From Acidobacteriota bacterium (lineage in GTDB: Bacteria > Pseudomonadota > Alphaproteobacteria > Caulobacterales > Hyphomonadaceae): DNA of 64,000 bases. The stretch's first letter is position 1. Each line of letters starts with the position of its first letter. The DNA lies in assembly GCA_016712445.1 (NCBI GenBank), contig JADJRB010000002.1, positions 496,001 through 560,000 on the forward strand, read 5' to 3'. The position numbers and the translations under genes are program-made. This document shows, in pieces, positions 1 to 8,800 of the stretch. The notes beneath the pieces are model-generated. The model did not search any database. It saw nothing but the letters and a program-made list of their open reading frames with translations, and was not told the DNA's origin.

Positions 1-2
1 CA

Positions 3-2072
3 GACTTGATCGGGGTAGCCGTCCCCTCTCAATTCGAAACGGTGAACTGGGGCTCCATCGGCGGCCAGGATCTCGGCTCAACCCAGGCTGCGGTACGCGG
101 AGTTATTCCCGTTCAATCCGATGGCAGCGACGGCAATCTTCGTTTGTCTTCAGATACCAACTCCCGCTTCACAGACAGCCGGATTTTCCGGTTCGGCACC
201 GACTGGACCCTTGGGGAGAAACTGTCAGGCCGCGTCGAGGTAGCGAGTGCGACCTCCGACACGACCACGCCCAACTTCAACACAACCTTGAACTTCCTTA
301 ACCCCAACGCCGTTACCGCACCCTCCTACACGAGCAATGATAACGGCACTCCCTTCGTCTACGACCTGACAGGGGACAGGCTGACCTGGGGCATCGCATT
401 TGATGCGCCATTTGCTCCGACTACTGCAGATCTCTTGAATCCTGCGAACTATGCTCTCCAGCAGGTGTCGCAGTCACGCAGCCTGCAAGAAAACTCGGAA
501 GACGCGTTCCGTGCGGACTTCACTTACGAAGCGAATGACATTTTCTCGATCGACCTTGGCTACCGCTTCAACAAGTCGAACAGCTTAAATGATGATGTGA
601 CCTCGAACGTGTCATTGAGCCTTCTCCGGGACAGCCCGACAGGAGATCTGTTTTCGGACCTGCTCGTCGCGGGGCCGAACAACTTCAATGCCGCTGATGG
701 CAGGGCGCTCTATGTGCGTGATTTTCTGCTCATCAATCCTGAGCTTGCTACGTCCGATCCTCAAGGTGTGCTCAATGCATTGAATGCAGCAATCCTCGCA
801 AACAACGCGATAACCGGATCTACCCGCGGACCGATCAGCGCGCCCACGTCGCAACAGGCTGCTTTCTTCGATATTGATGAAGAAACCCAGTCTTTGTACG
901 CTCAGGCAAACTTCAACTACGGCATGTTCCGCGGCAATGCCGGCCTGCGCTATGTAGAAACAGACGTTGCATCGACCGGCAACACCATCGTCAACGGTGT
1001 TGCAACACCCACGACGACAGAGGGCAGCTACAGTTTCGTTCTTCCTCGCATCAACCTCGTCGCGGATCTTCGTGACGACCTGGTTGTTCGCGCCAGTTGG
1101 GGCAATGATATCAGGCGGCCTAACTTTGACGACCTTTCCACGTCGTTTACATTCGGCACGAGCCCGAACTCGGCCGTGAACATTGGGAATCCCGGACTTG
1201 TTCCCCAGGAAACAGAGTCGTTTGATCTTGGAGTGGAGTGGTATTTCGCGCCGTCAGCCGTCCTCAGCGTCGGCGTATTCCAGAAAAACAGGACTGGACT
1301 GTTCGTCTCTGAACAGGAGAACCCTGTCGAGACGCCGGTTGTGGATGCCAACAATGTTCCGCTGCTTGTTCGCGACGTAACAGCCCCTTGCGAAGGAGGC
1401 GGTATTTTCAATCCGATTGCCTTACGCAATGTGTTCGCACCCCTTGATCCGATTACCAATCTTCAGACCACGGCAGGTGTTGCTGGCGTGTGTGTCCCTC
1501 TTTCGCAACTGGTTAATGATCCGGGCGAAACGACCCAGAAAGGTCTTGAGGTCGCCTTCCAGTACGACCTGTCGGCATTTGAAGAACGCCTGGGCTGGGC
1601 GTCCGGATTTGGGTTTGTGGGCAACTACACTCATCTCGACTTTTCAGCCGGCGACGGTGTGTGGACGCCGACATCCCGCGCGGTGACGGTCTTCGCTGCA
1701 AACGGTGCAACAAATGTTCAGTTGCCTGTGACGGAGATCGATCTTTCGGAAGATTCGTACAACACCACATTGTACTACGAGAAGCATGGGCTCTCGGCAC
1801 GGGCGCGGTATACTTGGCGCTCGGCCTACCGTTCGACAGACTTTGGAAGCACGTCTGCGTTTCCCTGGGGTTTCCCGGTCGTCCAAGAAGCGCGTGGACA
1901 GCTGAACGCCAGCATCAGCTATGATGTAAACGAACACCTCAACATCGGCATAGAGGGCGTCAACCTCACCGAGTCTCCGGTGCAGCAGTCCTGCGTCAAC
2001 GAGGGCGCCTTGCTCTGTTTCCAAGGCTTAACAGACCGCCGCATAACCTTGGGTGCAAGCTACAGATTTTAG
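3..2072 (+). CDS. TonB-dependent receptor, C-terminal part (5' end outside window)
   Basis: Outer-membrane TonB-dependent receptor, which takes up siderophores, sugars or other large substrates using TonB energy. The frame is open from the first bases, so the signal peptide, TonB box and plug lie upstream of the window; 689 residues of mostly beta-barrel are visible. Support comes from alternating amphipathic strands, barrel-type turns (GNAGLRYVETDV, SFDLGVEWYF, GLSARARYTWRSAYRSTD) and a C-terminal GASYRF ending in phenylalanine, the usual outer-membrane sorting signal. The style matches the large receptors of Caulobacter/Hyphomonas-type bacteria. The substrate cannot be told from this fragment. 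Base composition looks less G+C-rich than the genes after 2.7 kb. An intrinsic terminator follows directly. Confidence 0.9.
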   Translation, partial: DLIGVAVPSQFETVNWGSIGGQDLGSTQAAVRGVIPVQSDGSDGNLRLSSDTNSRFTDSRIFRFGTDWTLGEKLSGRVEVASATSDTTTPNFNTTLNFLNPNAVTAPSYTSNDNGTPFVYDLTGDRLTWGIAFDAPFAPTTADLLNPANYALQQVSQSRSLQENSEDAFRADFTYEANDIFSIDLGYRFNKSNSLNDDVTSNVSLSLLRDSPTGDLFSDLLVAGPNNFNAADGRALYVRDFLLINPELATSDPQGVLNALNAAILANNAITGSTRGPISAPTSQQAAFFDIDEETQSLYAQANFNYGMFRGNAGLRYVETDVASTGNTIVNGVATPTTTEGSYSFVLPRINLVADLRDDLVVRASWGNDIRRPNFDDLSTSFTFGTSPNSAVNIGNPGLVPQETESFDLGVEWYFAPSAVLSVGVFQKNRTGLFVSEQENPVETPVVDANNVPLLVRDVTAPCEGGGIFNPIALRNVFAPLDPITNLQTTAGVAGVCVPLSQLVNDPGETTQKGLEVAFQYDLSAFEERLGWASGFGFVGNYTHLDFSAGDGVWTPTSRAVTVFAANGATNVQLPVTEIDLSEDSYNTTLYYEKHGLSARARYTWRSAYRSTDFGSTSAFPWGFPVVQEARGQLNASISYDVNEHLNIGIEGVNLTESPVQQSCVNEGALLCFQGLTDRRITLGASYRF

Positions 2073-2102
2073 CGGCTTGATCCCAAACAAAGAGCGAACA
2101 AG

Positions 2103-2137
2103 CAAGGCGCCTTACTGACGTAAGGCGCCTTGTTTTT
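2103..2137 (+). terminator. Intrinsic terminator of the TonB receptor gene
   Basis: A perfect 12-bp inverted repeat (arms CAAGGCGCCTTA at 2103-2114 and its complement at 2121-2132) closes a 6-nt loop and is followed by TTTTT. It lies about 30 bp after the receptor stop codon. Confidence 0.92.
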
Positions 2138-2703
2138 GTATCGTTGTGACTTACCCCATGAATTTCGAGCTACACTCTCGTTGCTCAGCGACCGGCAGTT
2201 TAGGGCCAACGACGGTCGTAAAGGGGCATCCGACTCGTGCCATTCGCGTACTCAACAACGGTCGTTCACCCGGCCACGCCGGAGGTGGGTATCGGTTTAG
2301 CACCAGAGCGTGCGTAGGCCTTGCAGAAGGCAGCAGCTCGGAAGCCCCCTTCCCTTCTGTTGCATTGGCTCGCCTTCGTGTTGGCTCCTGTAAGCGACAC
2401 GATCCATCAACGACTTGCTGTAGAGAAGCATCCGACTTGCGTTTGGGTGCCGCTCTGACACGTGTACAAGAGTGATCGGGTCCTGACTTGCATTTGCTCG
2501 CAGAACCCGGAAACAGCTCGACCACGGTCAATTGAGGATGTGCCTGAGAGCGTAGCAAGAAATTTGCTGCACATTTTGCTGCACAATTCGCAACACCCAG
2601 TTTTTTATTATTGTTATTATACAGTGCATTAGGCGCGCGCTTCCTGAGATCTGCCGGACTCCTCCTCCGCCAGCCAGGCACCGGACAAGACGGAGCGACT
2701 TCC
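2138..2703. other. Gene-poor stretch with short direct repeat
   Basis: No convincing gene was seen. Open frames on both strands (for example 2146-2475 plus and 2151-2711 minus) have low-complexity, Ser/Arg-rich translations without family resemblance or ribosome binding sites. Near the end, the 11-mer TTTGCTGCACA occurs twice (2563-2573 and 2575-2585), followed by an AT-rich run around 2600-2625 (TTATTATTGTTATTATAC) that could hold the promoter of the next gene. Composition changes to the high-G+C norm just after it. Confidence 0.5.
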
Positions 2704-3336
2704 ATGAGCAAGCTGACGATCTGGACGCTGGATTGGGTGCCGGAAGGGCCGCGCGGCTTCGTACGCGACCTTCGGCTGCGCTGGGCGTGCGAAGAGGCGG
2801 GCGTCGACTACGAGATCCTGACGGTCCCCTTCGACGATCGCGCGACCAACCATCTCGATCGCCAGCCCTTCGGCCAGGTCCCCTACCTGACCGACAATGG
2901 GGTCGACATCTTCGAAAGCGGCGCCTGCCTGCTTCATCTTGCGCGTAAGAGCGAGGCCCTGATGCCACGCGATGCAGCCGGCGAAGCGCAAACACTGCAG
3001 TGGACCATTGCAGCACTCAACTCGATCGAGCTGGTCGCGGTGCCCTGGTGGTTCCTGAAAATGTCCGGCGACGCCGAAAACGGCCTTGCAGACTGGCTCG
3101 ACAGCCGCCTCGGGCATCTCGAACGCGTACTGGCAGCCCGCGAATGGCTTGCGGCGGGCCGGTTCACCGTCGCCGACCTGCTGATGGCGGATGTCCTGCG
3201 GGTCAAGGACCTGCGGGCACGCGGGCACCGGCCCGCGACCGAGGCCTACATCACCCGTGTCACCTCCCGTCCGGCTTTCCGGAAAGTGCATGCCGAACAG
3301 GTTGCCCAGTACGCGGCGGCCGACGCGCTACGCTAG
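2704..3336 (+). CDS. Glutathione S-transferase family protein
   Basis: Cytosolic GST-fold protein of 210 aa, the usual size for the family. The N-terminal thioredoxin-like domain spans about residues 1-82, with the cis-proline motif GQVPYL (Pro60) and the glutathione gamma-glutamyl contact ES at residues 71-72. An all-helical C-terminal domain follows, with the GST N-cap-like motif FTVADLLMADV. The start at 2704 was chosen because it has a GGAG ribosome binding site about 10 bp upstream and begins the conserved fold; earlier in-frame starts only add a non-conserved extension. Its stop codon shares CTAG with the convergent GDT1 gene. The substrate is unknown; a role in detoxification or small-molecule isomerisation is inferred from the family. 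Confidence 0.88.
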   Translation: MSKLTIWTLDWVPEGPRGFVRDLRLRWACEEAGVDYEILTVPFDDRATNHLDRQPFGQVPYLTDNGVDIFESGACLLHLARKSEALMPRDAAGEAQTLQWTIAALNSIELVAVPWWFLKMSGDAENGLADWLDSRLGHLERVLAAREWLAAGRFTVADLLMADVLRVKDLRARGHRPATEAYITRVTSRPAFRKVHAEQVAQYAAADALR

Positions 3337-3911
3337 AGCCCGAAGAGACCTGCGGTCTGGGCAATCACCCAGAGGCCGATCAGAAGGAACAATCCGGCCG
3401 CGACCAGACGCACGGTCTTCAGCGGCACATGCTTGAGAAGCTCGTGCCCAAGGAAAACTGCGGGAACGTTGGCGATCATCATGCCGAGCGTCGTCCCCAT
3501 TGTGACCGGAACTACGTCATGAAAGCGCGCGCCGAGGGCGACGGTCGCGATCTGGGTCTTGTCACCCATCTCGACCAGGAAGAAGGCAATCGTCGTCGCA
3601 ACGAAGGCCCCGAACCGAGCGGGCTTGTGCTGCGGGTCTTCGTCCAGCTTGTCGGGCACCAGCGTCCAGGCTGCCATGACGATGAACGAGACGGCCACAA
3701 GGTAGCGGAACCATTCACCATCAAGGATGGAGGCAACCTGCGACCCGACGAGTGCCGCAAGGAAATGGTTCGCAACAGTCGCGGCGAAAATGCCGGCCAC
3801 TATGGGCAAGGGCTTCTCGAACCGCGTCGCGAGCACGATCGCCAGCAGCTGCGTCTTGTCGCCAATCTCGGCGAACGCCACGACGGCAGTCGAAGTGAAC
3901 AGGGCTTCCAT
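3333..3911 (-). CDS. GDT1/TMEM165 (UPF0016) family manganese/calcium exporter
   Basis: Inner-membrane cation exporter of 192 aa with the two-repeat topology of the UPF0016/GDT1 family: six hydrophobic segments in two halves. Each half carries the signature acidic motif, E-I-G-D-K-T-Q at about residues 16-22 and E-M-G-D-K-T-Q in the second half. Family members move Mn2+ (or Ca2+) out of the cytoplasm in exchange for protons. The leader contains a yybP-ykoY riboswitch, which senses Mn2+ and typically switches such exporters on, so a manganese-export role is strongly favoured. It is convergent with the GST gene and shares a CTAG stop overlap with it. Confidence 0.93.
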   Translation of the reverse strand: MEALFTSTAVVAFAEIGDKTQLLAIVLATRFEKPLPIVAGIFAATVANHFLAALVGSQVASILDGEWFRYLVAVSFIVMAAWTLVPDKLDEDPQHKPARFGAFVATTIAFFLVEMGDKTQIATVALGARFHDVVPVTMGTTLGMMIANVPAVFLGHELLKHVPLKTVRLVAAGLFLLIGLWVIAQTAGLFGL

Positions 3912-3929
3912 AGTCAGGTCTCCGGGGTC

Positions 3930-3970
3930 GGGCGGCGTTCAGGATCCAACAGACATCATTCCCGCCGCCC
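3930..3970 (-). promoter_or_regulatory. Probable riboswitch expression-platform hairpin
   Basis: On the minus strand, GGGCGGCG (3970-3963) pairs perfectly with CGCCGCCC (3937-3930) across a 25-nt loop, between the aptamer and the GDT1 ribosome binding site (GGAGA near 3920-3924). There is no U-run, so control of translation or of Rho access is more likely than intrinsic termination. The mechanism is inferred. Confidence 0.5.
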
Positions 3971-3989
3971 AACCCTGAGCGAAGAGATG

Positions 3990-4102
3990 ATGCCATTGGT
4001 CTCGCCCAAACGGTTTCCCGCTTCCACCGCACCACGGCCTCTCGACCGAGCATGTTGACACGGTGGCTCGCCCTTTCGAGCGACTGGCTACTCCCCAGTG
4101 AC
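3990..4102 (-). promoter_or_regulatory. yybP-ykoY manganese riboswitch
   Basis: Read on the minus strand, the leader of the GDT1 gene contains the hallmark elements in the right order. GGGGAGTAGCC lies at 4086-4096, followed by helices closing the Mn2+-binding loop (CGTGTCAACATG, around 4045-4065), then AAACCGTTTGGGCGAGACC ending near 3998. These match the conserved loops of the yybP-ykoY class, which binds Mn2+ between two docked loops and turns on Mn2+ exporters. The aptamer lies about 80-190 nt upstream of the start codon at 3911, leaving room for an expression platform. Confidence 0.92.
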
Positions 4103-4299
4103 GCGGGTCGTGTAGACCGCGCACATGCACTCCGCAAGTCACCGCCACACGCTCGCGCATGGTCAATACTCAACGCGGAGATGTTAACCACACAAATACG
4201 ATTAAAAGTTGTGCCCAGCCGAGGCGGTCGCTATGGTTTGCACTGGAATCAGGTAATTTCCGTTGAGGTGTTTGACGCCGGGCTTTTAAGTGGCACCGG

Positions 4300-5883
4300 A
4301 TGATCTGCATTCAGAACGGGCGAAGCCAGAAGGGCGAACATCGCGTGCCGGATCTTTTGAAAAGCGCCGTCGAGGCGCCGCGCGCACCGGTGTGGCTTTC
4401 GCAGGATGGTGCGGGCGTCTTGTCGATCTCTGCTGTCGGCGATGCGCCGCCGCAATCCGGGTCCCTTTCCCGCTTGCCGCCCGTGTATCCCGAGTGGCTT
4501 GGCGACCGCGCGCTGCTCGACCAGCATCCGGCGAGATTCTGCTATGCAGTCGGAGAAATGGCGCGGGGTATCGCCACGCCGCGCATGGTGGTCGAAGCCG
4601 TGCGCGCGGGCTGTATCGGATTCTACGGCAGCGCCGGTCTTCCGATCGCCGAAATCCGCCAGGGCATCGGCGAGATCCGCAGTGGCATCGGTGCGGGCGA
4701 CCAGGCCTGGGGCGCAAACCTCATCCATTCGCCGCAGGAACCCGGACAGGAAGCCGCAATCGTCGACCTGTTTCTGGCCGAAGGCGTGCGCCGGGTTTCA
4801 GCGTCCGCCTTCATGCGGCTTACGCCGGACGTGGTGCGCTACACGGCAATCGGTCTGACACGCGGCGCGGACGGAGCGGTCAAGCGCAGCAATCACTTGT
4901 TTGCAAAGGTATCGCGCGCCGAAGTCGCCGAGCCGTTCATGGCGCCGGCACCGGAGAAAATCCTTCGCGAGCTCGTCGCGGCCGGGAAGATCACCGAAGC
5001 GCAGGCAGATATCGCTTCGCAGGTGCCGGTCGCCGCCGAAATCACGGCGGAATCCGATTCCGGCGGCCATACCGACAATCGCGCCGCCGCGCCGCTCTTC
5101 AATTCGATCAGCGCAGCGCGTACGCGCGCTGCCGCCCGCCATGGCTTCGACGAGAACGCAATCCGTATCGGGCTCGCTGGCGGCATCGCCACGCCGGCAG
5201 GGGTCGCCGCGGCGTTCCAGATGGGCGCCGCGTATGTGTTGACCGGTTCGGTAAACCAGAGCGCCGTGGAGTCCGGATTGTCAGAGGCGGGTCGCAAGCT
5301 GCTGGCCAAGGCTGGCCCGGCGGATGTCGCGATGGCGCCGGCGGCTGACATGTTCGAGCAAGGCGTTGAAGTCCAGGTGCTGAAACGTGGTACCCTGTTC
5401 GCCATGCGTGGACGCAAGTTCCACGGATTTTATCGTAGCGGCCAAAGCTACGAAACGCTGGGTGAGACTGACCGCAAGTGGATCGACGATGTGCTCGGCG
5501 AGCCATTTGAGGCAGCCTGGTCGGAAACGAAGAGCTATATCCAGCGGGTCAATCCGGCAGAGGCGCGCAAGGCTGAGACCGACGGCAACAAGCGGCTGGC
5601 TCTGGTGGCGAGGCGCTACCTCTTCCAGGGCGCGCAGTGGGCGCGCGAGGGCGAACCGAAGCGCACGGCGGACTACCAGATCTGGTGCGGCCCCGCGATG
5701 GGCGCGTTCAATGAATGGGTCGCCGGCACACCGCTCGAGCCGGTCGAAAACCGGTCCGTTCGCCAGATCGCCTTGAACCTGCTCGAAGGCGCAGCCCGGA
5801 TCACGCGCGCCGCGCAGCTAAGATCCTTCGGAATTGCGGTTCCGGCTCAATACTTTTCCTACACTCCACGCCTATTCGGTTAG
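4300..5883 (+). CDS. pfaD: PfaD-type enoyl reductase of PUFA/secondary-lipid synthase
   Basis: FMN-dependent trans-acting enoyl reductase with a 2-nitropropane-dioxygenase-like TIM barrel, 527 aa, the normal length of the PfaD family. Seen in the sequence: MARGIATPRMVVEAVRAG and GFYGSAGLP in the first half of the barrel, GANLIHSP, and the FMN-phosphate region GLAGGIATPAGVAAAF followed by GAAYVLTGSVNQ. The C-terminal helical domain (QGAQWAREGEPKRTADYQIWCGPAMG) is typical of PfaD and absent from simple nitronate monooxygenases. In PUFA synthases this subunit reduces the trans double bond of acyl-ACP after each dehydration. It is the first gene of the cluster, and the KS-AT-ACP gene starts 4 bp after its stop. 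A GTG at 4345 with a better ribosome binding site is an alternative start. Confidence 0.93.
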   Translation: MICIQNGRSQKGEHRVPDLLKSAVEAPRAPVWLSQDGAGVLSISAVGDAPPQSGSLSRLPPVYPEWLGDRALLDQHPARFCYAVGEMARGIATPRMVVEAVRAGCIGFYGSAGLPIAEIRQGIGEIRSGIGAGDQAWGANLIHSPQEPGQEAAIVDLFLAEGVRRVSASAFMRLTPDVVRYTAIGLTRGADGAVKRSNHLFAKVSRAEVAEPFMAPAPEKILRELVAAGKITEAQADIASQVPVAAEITAESDSGGHTDNRAAAPLFNSISAARTRAAARHGFDENAIRIGLAGGIATPAGVAAAFQMGAAYVLTGSVNQSAVESGLSEAGRKLLAKAGPADVAMAPAADMFEQGVEVQVLKRGTLFAMRGRKFHGFYRSGQSYETLGETDRKWIDDVLGEPFEAAWSETKSYIQRVNPAEARKAETDGNKRLALVARRYLFQGAQWAREGEPKRTADYQIWCGPAMGAFNEWVAGTPLEPVENRSVRQIALNLLEGAARITRAAQLRSFGIAVPAQYFSYTPRLFG

Positions 5884-5887
5884 CTTG

Positions 5888-8800
5888 ATGTCCGATCACC
5901 CGCCCTCGTCTTCCAAACGTGTCGTCGAACCCATCGCGGTCGTGGGCATCGGCGCAATCTTTCCGGGCCGCGGCGACACGACCGGATTCTGGCGCGACAT
6001 TTTCGAAGCGCGCGACCTGATCAGCGAAACACCCGAGACGCATTGGCTGATCGACGATTATTACGACGCCAATCCCACCACGCCCGACCGGACCTATGGC
6101 CGGCGTGGCGGCTTCCTGTCGCCGGTCGCTTTCGATCCGCTGGCCTTCGGGATTCCGCCCGCTCAGCTGCAATCGACGGACTCGGCGCAACTGCTTGCGC
6201 TCGTCGCCGCGAAGATGACCCTCGATGATGCCGAGCGGGACAGCGGCGGCAAGATCGACCGTTCACGGACGAGCGTCGTGCTCGGCGTCGCTTCCGCCAC
6301 CGAATTGACGGCGCACATGGCTGGCCGCCTGCAGCGCCCCGCATGGGTCAATGGCCTGCGCCAATACGGGGTCGCTGAGAGCGATGTGCAGGCAATCGCG
6401 GCCCGCATCGAGAGCCACTATGCTGAATGGAAGGAAAGCACCTTCCCCGGACTGCTCGGCAACGTTGTGGCTGGCCGTATCGCCAACCGGCTCGACCTGG
6501 GCGGCAGTAACTATGTGACGGACGCCGCCTGCGCCTCCAGCCTCGCCGCCCTCCAGATCGCCCTGCATGAACTGCGCGCCGGCGATTCAGACATGGTGCT
6601 GACGGGCGGCGTCGACGCGCTGAACGACATCCTGATGTACATGTGCTTTTCGAAGACACCAGCGCTGTCGCCGACAGGCGATTGCCGTCCGTTTTCGAAC
6701 AGCTCTGATGGCACGATGCTCGGAGAAGGCATCGGCATGCTCGCGCTGCGGCGCCTTGAAGATGCAGAGCGTGATGGCAACACGATCCACGCCGTCATCC
6801 GGGGGATCGGTGGCGCTTCCGATGGCAAAGGCACGGCAATCTATACACCGCTGCCGGCGGGTCAGGCCCGTGCCTTGCACCGGGCGTACGAGCAGGCAGG
6901 CTACGGCCCCGAGACGGTCGACCTTCTGGAAGCGCACGGTACCGGCACCCGCGCCGGAGACCGGGCCGAGATCGATGGCTTGCACCAGGTTTTCGGCGCG
7001 GCCGATCCCGGCAACGGACCGTGGTGTGCCGTTGGATCGGTTAAATCTCAGATCGGCCACACCAAGGCCGCTGCGGGCGCCGCGAGTCTTGTGAAGGCCG
7101 TCGAAGCGCTGCGCAGGAAGGTCCTGCCGCCCACGATCAAGATCGAAGAGCCGGCTGAGGCCATCCGCGACAGCGCCTGCTTCTATGTGAATACCGAGGC
7201 GCGCCCGTGGATATCTGATCCGTCGCGTCCGCGCCGTGCCTCGGTCAGCTCGTTTGGCTTCGGCGGCAGCAATTTTCACGTGACGCTCGAGGAGTATACC
7301 GGTCCGGCCGCTGCGAGACCGCCTCGTGTCCATCCGGCTGAACTGTTCCTGTTCAGCGCCGCTGATGCCGAGACGCTCGCCGGGCATTTGCAGGCCGTTG
7401 CGGATGCTCCGCCTGCGGAAGACGCGCTTGCGCATGAGGCCGCCGCCAGCCATACGGAATTCAGCGCTGCAGCGCCAGCCCGGGCGGCCATCACCGCCAC
7501 AACACCGGACGACCTGGCCGCCAAGGCTCAACGTATCGCCACGCAGTTGCGTGACGGATCGCTCGGGACCGCGCCGATGCCGCAAGGATGCGCAGCCTCC
7601 GCTGCGGCGCCCGGAACCGGCAAGATCGCTTTCCTCTTCTCGGGGCAAGGCAGCCAGTATCCCGGCATGGGCTCAGACCTCGCAATGGCTTTCCCGGCGG
7701 CCCGCGCGGTCTGGGACGCCGCCGCCAGCCATCCAGTCGCCGGTCCTCTCAAGCTGCACCGCCTGTCTTTCCCGCCGTCGGCGTTCGACCAGGTCGAATT
7801 CGGCAACCAACAGCAGACGCTCACGCTAATGCAGCACGCCCAGCCGTCGATCGCGGCGGTCGCCCTGTCACACCTTGCCTTGCTCGAAGCCCTTGGCCTT
7901 GAGGGCGAAATGACCGGCGGCCACAGCTTCGGCGAAATCATGGCGCTGCACTACGCCGGCGCGTTCGATGCCGCTTCCGCCCTGACCATAGCCGCTGCGC
8001 GCGGTAGAGAAATGGCCGCCGCCGCGCAGACGACGCAGGGTGCCATGCTCGCCGTTCAGTGTACGGCTGAACGGATCGCGCCGCTCGTGAAAGCGATTGG
8101 CGGGGGGCTGGTGATTGCAAACGACAATGGCCCGAGCCAGGTCGCCCTATCCGGTCCGGTTGCTGCCATCCAGCAGGCTGAGGAACGCTGCGCCCTTGAA
8201 GGCATCAAGGCGCGGCGCCTGCCCGTAGCAACCGCGTTTCACTCTGCAATCGTCGAACCCGCAGTCGCGCCTTTCCGCGCGGCGCTCGAAGGCCTGAAGC
8301 TGAAGCGCCCGGGCCTGCCCGTCTATGCGAACGCCACGGCCCAGCCCTACAAGGCAACGGCCCGCGAACTCGCTGGCGCAATGGCGGCGCAGCTTGCCTC
8401 ACCTGTACTCTTCCGGGCCGAAGTGGAAGCGATGTACGATGCTGGCGCGCGCACGTTCATAGAGATCGGTCCCGGCAACGTGGTGGCAGGTCTCGTCTCA
8501 GACACGCTGGGCGCCCGGTCTCATACCGTGCTGTCGCTCGATAACAAGCGGACGAATGGCGTCGCGCAATTCCTGTCCGTGGTCGGAGCACTCAGTGTTG
8601 CCGGACTGGAGCTCGATCTCGCTGCGCTGTACGCCGATGCGCCGCCGCCGGTGCCGAAGGCTGCGCCGTCCAAACACGCCGTCTACCTGACCGGCGCCAA
8701 CCATGATCGCCCCTATCCGCCGAAGAACGGCGCCGCCGGGCGTGCGCCGCCCAATCCGGAGGGACGCCAGATCGCCGCGTCCGCTCCCTCCTCCCCCGCC

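Noticed and set aside
2146..2711. Overlapping open frames on both strands in the 2.1-2.7 kb gap
   Set aside because: Translations are Ser/Arg/Gly-rich with no family resemblance, no ribosome binding site, and they overlap each other.
5834..5887. Upstream extension of the pfaA-like protein overlapping pfaD
   Set aside because: ATG 5888, right after the pfaD stop, starts the conserved protein; the extension would read through pfaD coding sequence without conservation.
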